Below are positions 6,146 to 11,687 of a stretch of 11,687 bases of DNA, piece by piece. Origin of the DNA: Methanobrevibacter sp. (GTDB lineage Archaea; Methanobacteriota; Methanobacteria; Methanobacteriales; Methanobacteriaceae); NCBI GenBank assembly GCA_021442885.1, contig JABUVA010000009.1, forward strand, positions 1-11,687. Reading direction: 5' to 3'. Every line of letters begins with the position of its first letter. Position 1 is the first letter of the stretch. A program made the position numbers and the translations under genes. The notes beneath the pieces are model-generated. The model was not told the DNA's origin. It ran no database searches and saw only the letters and a program-made list of their open reading frames with translations.

Positions 6146-6541
6146 TTATACTAATTTACCATCAATACTTATATATTTTTTTTGTCTTAAGTAAACCACA
6201 GATATACCTTTTTCTTTTGCACGTTTTTTTAATTCACCATCATTAGTAGCTAGTACATCAGATATTCTTAATAAAGCATCATCAACGCTTTCATTTTCAT
6301 TTAAAGAAATATCCTTTATTTCAATTGATGGATTATTAGTTAATTTAAGAGCCATACTGGCATTTGACCTAATTTTTCCTTTATTATTGTGTTTAAGTCC
6401 ATATAACTCATCAATAATAAAGCTAGGAGCTATTAATTTATAAGAAGGTAATTTTTTCTCTAGTTCCTCAATAATATCAACATTAAATTGAAATGGAACC
6501 ATGAAAAAATTGGTATCAATTATAACTTCTTTAGAATCCAT
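6146..6541 (-). CDS. PIN-domain protein, archaeal Fcf1/Utp24-like rRNA processing nuclease
   Basis: The 131-residue protein is a single PIN domain. Conserved acidic residues of the metal site are visible: VIIDTNFFMVPFQF (D9, N11), FIIDELYGL (E45), VDDALL (D87/D88) and ATNDGELKKRA (D101). The DTNFFMVPFQF opening and the YLRQKKYISIDG ending are characteristic of the archaeal group related to eukaryotic Fcf1/Utp24, the nuclease that cuts pre-18S rRNA. A role in rRNA or RNA maturation is therefore likely but inferred from family and context. It is not next to an antitoxin gene, which argues against a VapC toxin. The ATG follows GAGGAT, and the gene lies 15 bases after aIF2 gamma, as in other Euryarchaeota. 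Confidence 0.88.
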   Translation of the reverse strand: MDSKEVIIDTNFFMVPFQFNVDIIEELEKKLPSYKLIAPSFIIDELYGLKHNNKGKIRSNASMALKLTNNPSIEIKDISLNENESVDDALLRISDVLATNDGELKKRAKEKGISVVYLRQKKYISIDGKLV

Positions 6542-6556
6542 AAAATCCTCTTATTA

Positions 6557-7771
6557 TTATACAATAATACCATACCCAATTAATCTCCAACGAGCTCCAA
6601 CTCTACGACTCAAAGCTACCCTATCACCTTTGCTTGCACAAACTGGCAATTTTAAGTTAACACTAGTAATGTTATTTTTAGTAGAAGTTACAACACCAAT
6701 AGTTGTAGTAGTACCACAATTAATCATTAAAGGTTCTTTTAGTTTAATAGGAGCTACATCACGTTCTTCTTTAGTACCAACAACTCTATCAAGTAAATGA
6801 GCTTCCATATCAAAACTATTCAATACATCAGGTAATGTATCTTCTTCACCTGCAACTGAACCAGATAATGAATCTGCTTTTGTTAATGAAGGATCTAATT
6901 TAGTTGCAACACCTATAAGTCCACCAGGACCTACTTCATCAACATGTTGACCATTTGCTTCAAGACCAATGATTTCAGATTTTAAGTTAATCCATTTGCC
7001 ATTATGACTAATTCCTGGCCTTACCTCAATAGTGTCACCAACTTTTAAAGTACCTTGTACTAAAGTTCCACCAATAACTCCACCTTTAAGTTTATCAGCT
7101 TTAGAACCTGGTTTATTAATATCAAATGATCTAGCAACATGCATTAAAGCATTATCATCTTTATTTCTCTCAGGAGCCTCAATTAAATCAATCATAGCAT
7201 TGATTAAAATATCCATATTAGCACCTTGTTGAGCAGATACAGGGATGATAGGAGCTTCTTCTGCACAAGTACCTTTTACAAAATCTTTAATTTCATTATA
7301 ACTCTCAATAGCTCTTTCTTTTGAAACAATATCAATTTTATTTTGAACTACTATAACGTCCTTAACTCCAATAACATCAAGTGCCATTAGATGTTCCTTG
7401 GTCTGTGGTTGTGGACATTCCTCATTGGCAGCGATAACTAAAACTGCTCCATCCATTATAGCAGCACCAGACAACATAGTTGCCATAAGAGTTTCGTGTC
7501 CTGGAGCATCTACAAAAGATACTTTTTTAACTAATTCAGTTTCAGTTCCACAGTTTTCACAAACATCAGAGGTAGTATAACATTCAGGTTCATCACATTT
7601 AGGACATTTTCTAAATTCAATATCTGCATAACCTAAACGAATTGAAATACCTCTTTTTGTTTCTTCACTGTGAGTATCAGTCCAAATTCCAGATAATGCT
7701 TTAGTAAGAGTAGTCTTACCATGATCCACGTGACCTACTAAACCTATGTTAACATCTGACTGTACATTCAC
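6557..7771 (-). CDS. eif2g: Translation initiation factor aIF2 subunit gamma
   Basis: This 404-residue GTPase is the core of aIF2, which brings initiator Met-tRNA to the small subunit. The G domain shows GHVDHGKTT (13-21), the switch 1 region with [18 protein letters not shown] (88-92), NKID (144-147) and PVSAQ. A zinc knuckle specific to the gamma subunit interrupts it: CPKC (C56, C59) and CENC (C71, C74). Two EF-Tu-like beta-barrel domains follow, with SFDINKPG and, at the end, [10 protein letters not shown]. Length is normal and there is no intein. The start codon is GTG at 7771, with AAGGTGG and a 6-base spacer. It follows rps6e by 63 bases with a T-rich stretch between. The alpha and beta subunits are not in the window. 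Confidence 0.97.
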   Translation of the reverse strand: MNVQSDVNIGLVGHVDHGKTTLTKALSGIWTDTHSEETKRGISIRLGYADIEFRKCPKCDEPECYTTSDVCENCGTETELVKKVSFVDAPGHETLMATMLSGAAIMDGAVLVIAANEECPQPQTKEHLMALDVIGVKDVIVVQNKIDIVSKERAIESYNEIKDFVKGTCAEEAPIIPVSAQQGANMDILINAMIDLIEAPERNKDDNALMHVARSFDINKPGSKADKLKGGVIGGTLVQGTLKVGDTIEVRPGISHNGKWINLKSEIIGLEANGQHVDEVGPGGLIGVATKLDPSLTKADSLSGSVAGEEDTLPDVLNSFDMEAHLLDRVVGTKEERDVAPIKLKEPLMINCGTTTTIGVVTSTKNNITSVNLKLPVCASKGDRVALSRRVGARWRLIGYGIIV

Positions 7772-7834
7772 AGATTACCACCTTTTTAAATTTTTTAATT
7801 CAACATTAAAATAAATGAGAAAAAATAGTGAAAT

Positions 7835-8215
7835 CTATTCTTCCTCTTCATCAGAACCAAGAATATCAGAAATTGGTTTACGTCCTGCTGAAGTAACGAC
7901 AGTATTAACTTGTACAATATCATCAGCAATAGTGTTTCCTCTTACTGTTTTTCTTCTTTTTATACCAGCTTGTTTAGGTTTATAACCAACACCACTGCTT
8001 AATAAACTTCTAATTCTTCTAGTACCTGGCACATCTTTTTTCATAGTGAAACCATTTTTATCAGAACCGCCAGTAATTTTTAAAGTGTATCCATCTAATC
8101 CAACAACACTGCCATCAAATTCATCACCAATGACTAAACCGTTGATTTCTGCGCCATCTTCAATTTCAATTTGATGACTTTCTTCTTTATCAGATACAAC
8201 AACTTTGCGCACCAT
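7835..8215 (-). CDS. rps6e: 30S ribosomal protein eS6
   Basis: The 126-residue protein matches archaeal S6e, with KVVVSDKEESHQIEIEDG at the start, the G-D-x-F-D-GSVVGLDGYTLKITGGSDKNGFTMKKDVPG core, and RRKTVRGNTIADDIVQVN, which is the family signature region. It belongs to the archaeal/eukaryotic set of small-subunit proteins. The long C-terminal helix phosphorylated by S6 kinase in eukaryotes is absent, as in other archaea; instead there is a short acidic end. The ATG is preceded by a strong AGGAGG. It sits 35 bases after infB, in the same order as in many euryarchaeal genomes. Confidence 0.97.
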   Translation of the reverse strand: MVRKVVVSDKEESHQIEIEDGAEINGLVIGDEFDGSVVGLDGYTLKITGGSDKNGFTMKKDVPGTRRIRSLLSSGVGYKPKQAGIKRRKTVRGNTIADDIVQVNTVVTSAGRKPISDILGSDEEEE

Positions 8216-8250
8216 GCTTTTTCCTCCTATACTTTTTTAATAAAATTTTA

Positions 8251-10041
8251 TTATTCGAAAAGTCCAAATGCTCCCCAATCAGAATCATTTTTTCTTTTAA
8301 TTTCTAAAAATTCATATAATGTTTCATATTCATCTTCAGTTAATTTATCTTTAAATTCCCTTTCAATGTACTTATAATGATTTTCAGGAATGTCAATATA
8401 TAACTCATCACCTTCTTCAAAGTGTTTTCCAACAATAGCATCTTTAACCGCCATAGCTACCCTTTGACCTCTAGTAATATCAGCTAAAGTTTCACCTTTA
8501 TCCTCCATACTAGCAATAGTACCAACAATATCACCATTTTTATTAATTAATTTATGACCTTGTTTTACAGTACCACTCATTACTTCTATGCCCATAATAG
8601 CAGGTTTACTTTGACGGAACACTAATTTTGGAAGTGACATTATTTTAGCAGGTTTAATAATAGAGTTATAGAATGATTGTTTCTTGTTTTCTTCTTTTTC
8701 TTTAATCCAAGCTTCATATTCTTCAATAATCTGGTAAATAACATCACCAGAGAATAATTTAATATCAGAGTTCTTTAAATCTTCTTCAGAACTAGGGTGA
8801 ACACCTACATTAAATGCAATAATAGCTCCATAAGCCTCATTTTCATTATAAGCTATAGAAGAATTAATAACATCTCTACGATTAATATCCCCAATATCTG
8901 CAGATCTAATAGGAATATCAATTTCTTTTAGCAATTTCACTATAGCTTCAAGAGATCCTATAGTATCAGCTTTAACAAGAATTCCATCATCATCAGTGTC
9001 AATTGTAATGTCCTCAATTTCTTTTAAAATTTCATCTTTAACATCGCTCTCATCATTTAAAACTCTAAGAGGAGAGCCAGAAGCAACATTATCTAAATTA
9101 GGAGCTGCAATTTTAATACCTGCAGCAGCTACAATTTCATCAACCTTCTTAAATTTCCTTTTAGAATCTCTCATTTCTTCAAGAGGCAATGGTCTTAAAA
9201 TAGATCTAATTTTAGTTACTAAAACATCATTATTAGATGACATTAAAGCTATTTCATCATTTGTTTTAAGAATACCATCATAAATAATAGCATCAACAGT
9301 CATACCAAGGCCTGTTTCTTCTTTAACTTCTAAAACAGTTCCTTTTCCAGGAGAATTTTCTTGAATTTCAAGTTGTTGAGTTAAATACTCTTGAGCAAGC
9401 CCTAAAAGCATTGCAAGAACTTCAATAATTCCTTCACCTGTTTTTGCACTAATAGGAATAATAGAAATTTGAGAAGCAAAATTAGAAATTCTATCAAAAC
9501 GTTCTGATTGGAATCCTTCCTTATGGAGTATTCCAACAATTTCATATAGTTTATTATCTAAATCTTGTTTAACACTTTGAGCTTGTTGTTCAAAGGATTC
9601 TTTGAATGATGCACCTTCATGTGCTTCCCATCCAAAAAGCCTATCAATTTTATTTGCTACAACAATAAAGGGTGTTTTATATAATTTAAGAATGTTTAAT
9701 GCTTCATAAGTTTGTGGTTTAAATCCATCATTAATATCCACTATTAAAATAGCTAAATCAGCAAGTGATCCACCACGTTTTCTTAAACTAGTAAACGCAG
9801 CATGCCCTGGAGTATCAATGAAAAATAAACCTGGGATTAAATCTTTAATAGATAATTTTGAAATAAAATTACCACAGATATCTTCAATAGTATCATTAGG
9901 TATTTCTGTAGCTCCAATATGTTGAGTAATACCTCCTGCTTCTTTATCAGCGATAGTACTACCCCTTATATAATCTAGCAATGTAGTTTTACCATGATCT
10001 ACATGCCCTAAAACTGATACAATTGGTGACCTTATTTTCAT
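8251..10041 (-). CDS. infB: Translation initiation factor aIF5B (archaeal IF2)
   Basis: The 596-residue GTPase promotes ribosomal subunit joining and initiator tRNA positioning. The G domain has GHVDHGKTT (12-20), the GGITQHIGA switch 1 region (36-44), DTPGH (76-80) and NKID (130-133). It is followed by a beta barrel (domain II), an alpha-beta-alpha domain (III) around DTIGSLEAI, a second barrel (IV) with the [15 protein letters not shown] region, and a C-terminal helical extension characteristic of aIF5B/eIF5B. Length matches archaeal forms, which lack the long eukaryotic N-terminal region; no intein interrupts the G domain, a frequent insertion point in other archaea. The ATG follows AAGGAT. 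It is 35 bases after ndk and 35 before rps6e. Confidence 0.97.
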   Translation of the reverse strand: MKIRSPIVSVLGHVDHGKTTLLDYIRGSTIADKEAGGITQHIGATEIPNDTIEDICGNFISKLSIKDLIPGLFFIDTPGHAAFTSLRKRGGSLADLAILIVDINDGFKPQTYEALNILKLYKTPFIVVANKIDRLFGWEAHEGASFKESFEQQAQSVKQDLDNKLYEIVGILHKEGFQSERFDRISNFASQISIIPISAKTGEGIIEVLAMLLGLAQEYLTQQLEIQENSPGKGTVLEVKEETGLGMTVDAIIYDGILKTNDEIALMSSNNDVLVTKIRSILRPLPLEEMRDSKRKFKKVDEIVAAAGIKIAAPNLDNVASGSPLRVLNDESDVKDEILKEIEDITIDTDDDGILVKADTIGSLEAIVKLLKEIDIPIRSADIGDINRRDVINSSIAYNENEAYGAIIAFNVGVHPSSEEDLKNSDIKLFSGDVIYQIIEEYEAWIKEKEENKKQSFYNSIIKPAKIMSLPKLVFRQSKPAIMGIEVMSGTVKQGHKLINKNGDIVGTIASMEDKGETLADITRGQRVAMAVKDAIVGKHFEEGDELYIDIPENHYKYIEREFKDKLTEDEYETLYEFLEIKRKNDSDWGAFGLFE

Positions 10042-10076
10042 ATTATCCTTAATAATAAAATTTTAAATTAAATAAT

Positions 10077-10529
10077 TTATTCATAAATCCAAATATTATC
10101 AACTATTGAGTAATCACAAATTTCATCTTCATTAAAGAAAAGATTAATTTCTCTTTCAGCAGATTCTGGAGAATCTGAAGCATGAATAATATTTCTTCCA
10201 GTATCCATAGCAAAATCTCCTCTAATAGTACCGAGATCTGCTTCTAAAGGATTTGTTGCTCCAACCATTTTTCTAATTGTTGAAATAGCATCTTCACCTT
10301 TAATAACCATAGCTAATGATGGTGATGAAGTAATATAAGTTACTAAATCTTCAAAGAATGGTTTTTCAGCATGTTCTCCATAATGAGTTTTCGCTAAATC
10401 CTCATCTATTTGCATTAATTTAACAGCAATGACTTGAAGACCCTTTTCTTCAAAACGAGATAATATTTTACCCATAAGACGTCTTGAAACTGCGTCTGGT
10501 TTCATCATTACAAAACTTTTTTGAATCAT
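10077..10529 (-). CDS. ndk: Nucleoside diphosphate kinase
   Basis: The enzyme transfers the gamma phosphate between nucleoside di- and triphosphates through a phosphohistidine and so feeds GTP to the translation factors encoded next to it. The 150-residue length is standard. Visible motifs are [13 protein letters not shown] near the N-terminus, the SSPSLAMVI strand, [18 protein letters not shown], and the active-site NIIHASDS with H116, followed by the AEREINLFF helix. The start ATG overlaps the rpl24e stop as ATGA (10526-10529) with only a weak GGGTTAA-like site upstream, so translational coupling to rpl24e is likely. Confidence 0.98.
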   Translation of the reverse strand: MIQKSFVMMKPDAVSRRLMGKILSRFEEKGLQVIAVKLMQIDEDLAKTHYGEHAEKPFFEDLVTYITSSPSLAMVIKGEDAISTIRKMVGATNPLEADLGTIRGDFAMDTGRNIIHASDSPESAEREINLFFNEDEICDYSIVDNIWIYE

Positions 10530-10687
10530 TGTTTAACCCATTTAACTTTTCTTGGAACTCTTCCGAGTTTAATCATATTTTTTTCGCATTTGCTGCTACA
10601 AAAGAAATAAATAGAACCATCTTTTTTAACAAACATTTTTCCAGTTCCATCTTCAATTTCTTTACCGCAGAATGAACAAGTTCTCAT
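10526..10687 (-). CDS. rpl24e: 50S ribosomal protein eL24
   Basis: The 53-residue protein has the L24e zinc finger: [15 protein letters not shown] (C4, C7), then [10 protein letters not shown] (C30, C34), and the basic tail [11 protein letters not shown] typical of the short archaeal form. It is a large-subunit protein shared by archaea and eukaryotes; the archaeal type stops after the zinc-finger domain, as here. The ATG is preceded by AAGGTG at normal distance. It lies 23 bases after rps28e and overlaps ndk by 4 bases, an order seen widely in Euryarchaeota. Confidence 0.97.
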   Translation of the reverse strand: MRTCSFCGKEIEDGTGKMFVKKDGSIYFFCSSKCEKNMIKLGRVPRKVKWVKQ

Positions 10688-10710
10688 GTTCTTACACCTT
10701 CTTATAAGGA

Positions 10711-10917
10711 TTAAGGAGTTTTAATTTCCTTAGCTTCTCTAATTGTATCAAGTAACATTAAAATGTCGCCTTCTCTTACAGGACCCATAATGTTTCTTGT
10801 TAAAATTCTTCCCTTATCTCTTCCATCGAGGATTCTGCATTTAACTTGCATTACCTCTCCAGTCATTCCAGTTCTTTTTAAAACTTCAATGACCTCTGCG
10901 GGAGTACCTTCTTCCAT
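10711..10917 (-). CDS. rps28e: 30S ribosomal protein eS28
   Basis: This 68-residue protein matches S28e over its whole length: [57 protein letters not shown], a small OB-fold barrel. The C-terminal LLETEREA-like block of the family appears as [11 protein letters not shown]. It sits near the mRNA exit of the small subunit. The ATG is preceded by AAAGGTGAT. It is 39 bases downstream of rpl7ae, and that spacer contains a bulged hairpin that ends just before this gene's ribosome binding site. Confidence 0.98.
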   Translation of the reverse strand: MEEGTPAEVIEVLKRTGMTGEVMQVKCRILDGRDKGRILTRNIMGPVREGDILMLLDTIREAKEIKTP

Positions 10918-10932
10918 TTTTAATCACCTTTT

Positions 10933-10962
10933 GATTAGACAAATGTCTCTAGACATCTAATC
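10933..10962 (-). promoter_or_regulatory. Bulged hairpin between rpl7ae and rps28e
   Basis: On the minus strand GATTAG and CTAATC form a 6-bp outer stem, ATGTC and GACAT a 5-bp inner stem with a TAGA loop, and a 4-base TTGT bulge lies on the 3' side. The rpl7ae stop codon is in the outer stem, and AAAAGGTGAT for rps28e follows directly. No T-tract follows, so attenuation, RNA processing or translational control is likelier than termination. Confidence 0.5.
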
Positions 10963-11325
10963 TTTAAGTTCAGCGACTTTTTCTACAATCTCTTCAACAG
11001 CTCCTGCAGCTTCACCTGCATCAACAATACATGCAGAAGCAGTTCCAACAGTTAAACCTGCAGCTCCACCAACTTGTTCTTTGGTAGGTAAGTAAATGTA
11101 AGGAATTTCTTTTTCTTCAGCAAGAACAGGAATATGTGCAACGATTTCTTCAGGTTGTACATCTTCTGCAATAACTACAAGTTCTGCATCTCCTCTTTCA
11201 ATAAGTTTAGTTACTTCGTTAGTTCCTTTTGCTACTTTACCACTATTGGTTGCAGTTTCTAAAGCTTCTTCAGCTTGGTTAGCTAATTCTTCAGGTGTCT
11301 CAAATTTTACATAAATTGCTGCCAT
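10957..11325 (-). CDS. rpl7ae: 50S ribosomal protein L7Ae
   Basis: The 122-residue protein is L7Ae, which binds kink-turns in 23S rRNA, in box C/D and H/ACA guide RNAs and in RNase P RNA. Family features are [47 protein letters not shown], with the RNA-contacting GTNEVTK segment, and the later [12 protein letters not shown] loop that recognises the bulged base. The protein starts MAAIYVKF at ATG 11325, preceded by AGGAGG with good spacing. The frame stays open for 28 more codons upstream, but that stretch is the leader and includes the ribosome binding site. It is the first gene of the translation block. In some archaea L7Ae represses its own mRNA through a leader kink-turn. Confidence 0.97.
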   Translation of the reverse strand: MAAIYVKFETPEELANQAEEALETATNSGKVAKGTNEVTKLIERGDAELVVIAEDVQPEEIVAHIPVLAEEKEIPYIYLPTKEQVGGAAGLTVGTASACIVDAGEAAGAVEEIVEKVAELKD

Positions 11326-11377
11326 AATATATACCTCCTTTTTCATCTGGCATTGCCATCCATCGGCAGATATTATA
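11324..11377 (-). promoter_or_regulatory. Structured leader of rpl7ae, candidate L7Ae autoregulatory element
   Basis: A 28-base GC-rich island (11344-11371, 15 G/C) stands in an otherwise very AT-rich leader. One fold gives a UGGC/GCCA stem with an AAU loop, flanked on both sides by GA, which can make tandem sheared G-A pairs as next to the non-canonical stem of a kink-turn; an AUG trinucleotide in the 5' strand could be the bulge. The outer canonical stem is weak (one G-C and one G-U before mismatches). A rival fold pairs AUCUG with CAGAU. In addition AUAAUAU (11370-11376) is complementary to AUAUUAU (11324-11330), which covers the first two bases of the start codon. Function is inferred. 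Confidence 0.4.
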
Positions 11378-11409
11378 ATCCATTTTGAATCATAATATTC
11401 GTAATTCAA

Positions 11410-11417
11410 TATATTTT
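11410..11417 (-). promoter_or_regulatory. Candidate TATA box for the rpl7ae block
   Basis: AAATATAT on the minus strand lies about 90 bases before the rpl7ae ATG. Initiation about 25 bases downstream (near 11389) would give a leader of about 64 bases that contains the whole GC-rich island and excludes the upstream in-frame codons. Several other TATA-like stretches exist in this DNA. Confidence 0.35.
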
Positions 11418-11687
11418 AAATATTAAATTACTTAATTATTCAATTTCAAAAGTTTGAATAATATACTAATTCTTGAATATAATCATATATCACTAAATAT
11501 AATCTCATTTTAAAAAATAAGGAGATTAAACTTTCAATACAAATACTTCTGAATTTTTATATATTTTTCAGCAAAGCTAAAAATAAAAATTTAGTAATTA
11601 ATGAAATAATTCTAGAGAACTAGACAATAATAAATTTAACATTAATAGTTTATAAATGTTACTGAAAAAATCGTGATTAAAAAAAAA
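11418..11687. other. AT-rich intergenic region without a recognisable gene
   Basis: These 270 bases have no convincing reading frame on either strand and no tRNA-like fold. Two small inverted repeats are present: TCTAG-AGAA-CTAGA at 11611-11624, and TAACATT (11637-11643) with AATGTTA (11655-11661). TTTATAAA at 11649-11656 resembles a TATA box and might serve a plus-strand gene beyond the window edge. Nothing more can be supported. Confidence 0.6.

Noticed and set aside
6146..6541. VapC-type toxin assignment for the PIN protein
   Set aside because: No antitoxin gene is adjacent, and the DTNFFMVPFQF and YLRQKKYISIDG regions with this gene order fit the archaeal Fcf1-like group.
8239..8252. Perfect palindrome AATAAAATTTTATT between infB and rps6e
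   Set aside because: It is pure A/T, has no following T-tract on the coding strand, and such palindromes are expected in this composition.
5421..9283. Reading frames of 60-99 codons antisense to rpoE, aIF2 gamma and infB (for example 5421-5645, 6501-6800, 8996-9283)
   Set aside because: They are opposite well-conserved genes, lack ribosome binding sites, and encode Ser/Leu/Ile-rich sequence typical of shadow frames.
10933..10962. Kink-turn in the rpl7ae-rps28e hairpin
   Set aside because: The bulge is TTGT and no GA/AG pairs lie next to it, so it does not meet the kink-turn pattern.
11326..11409. 28-codon N-terminal extension of L7Ae in the same frame
   Set aside because: It includes the AGGAGG site and the structured leader, has an atypical composition, and L7Ae proteins start near MAAIYVKF.
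11519..11525. AAGGAGAT Shine-Dalgarno-like sequence on the plus strand
   Set aside because: No ATG, GTG or TTG follows at usable distance and no open frame is present.
43..11645. 15-base inverted repeat TAAATTTAACATTAA near both ends of the window (43-57 and 11631-11645)
   Set aside because: It is made almost only of A and T, and a match of this length between AT-rich spacers is plausible by chance; no transposase or target duplication supports an element.
1..11687. CRISPR array, insertion sequence, tRNA or rRNA
   Set aside because: No regularly spaced repeats, transposase motifs, cloverleaf-like segments or conserved rRNA blocks were seen on reading either strand.

Overview
The window looks like chromosomal DNA from a low-GC methanogenic archaeon of the order Methanobacteriales, most likely Methanobrevibacter. 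The reasons are archaeal/eukaryote-type information genes (aIF2 gamma, aIF5B, Rpo7, Spt4, eS6, eS24, eL24, eS28, eS31, L7Ae), very AT-rich spacers, Shine-Dalgarno sites of the GGAG/GGTGAT type, and a cluster of rubredoxins as expected in a strict anaerobe. Genus is inference; no rRNA gene is present. No tRNA, CRISPR array, transposase or prophage gene was seen.

Right part (11325 down to about 4198, all minus strand): a conserved transcription-translation supercluster. The first block is rpl7ae, rps28e, rpl24e, ndk, infB (aIF5B), rps6e, aIF2 gamma and a Fcf1-like PIN domain gene. It ends in a hairpin followed by T residues (6083-6122). The second block is rpoE (Rpo7), spt4, a GTP-dependent dephospho-CoA kinase, rps24e and rps27ae, with argH 43 bases further on. 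Genes are packed tightly, with two ATGA start/stop overlaps (spt4 on rpoE, ndk on rpl24e). Two genes start with TTG (rpoE, dephospho-CoA kinase) and two with GTG (aIF2 gamma, argH), each placed by a well-spaced ribosome binding site.

Middle (1405-2797): a plus-strand gene for a KH-domain PP-loop ATPase, probably a tRNA sulfur-transfer type enzyme, and a 64-residue zinc-ribbon protein. The latter converges on argH with a 4-base overlap inside a hairpin.

Left part (1-1404): a WlbB/WbpD-like left-handed beta-helix acyltransferase, then three tandem rubredoxin genes too short for ordinary ORF listing. The last of these is unusually basic. A plus-strand reading frame entering from the left edge may be the tail of a convergent gene.

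I see no obviously new multi-gene system. The most interesting signals are RNA-level: a structured, GC-rich leader ahead of the K-turn binding protein L7Ae; a bulged hairpin between rpl7ae and rps28e; five hairpins that contain the stop codon of the gene they follow; and a nearly identical TTG initiation region used twice within one operon.
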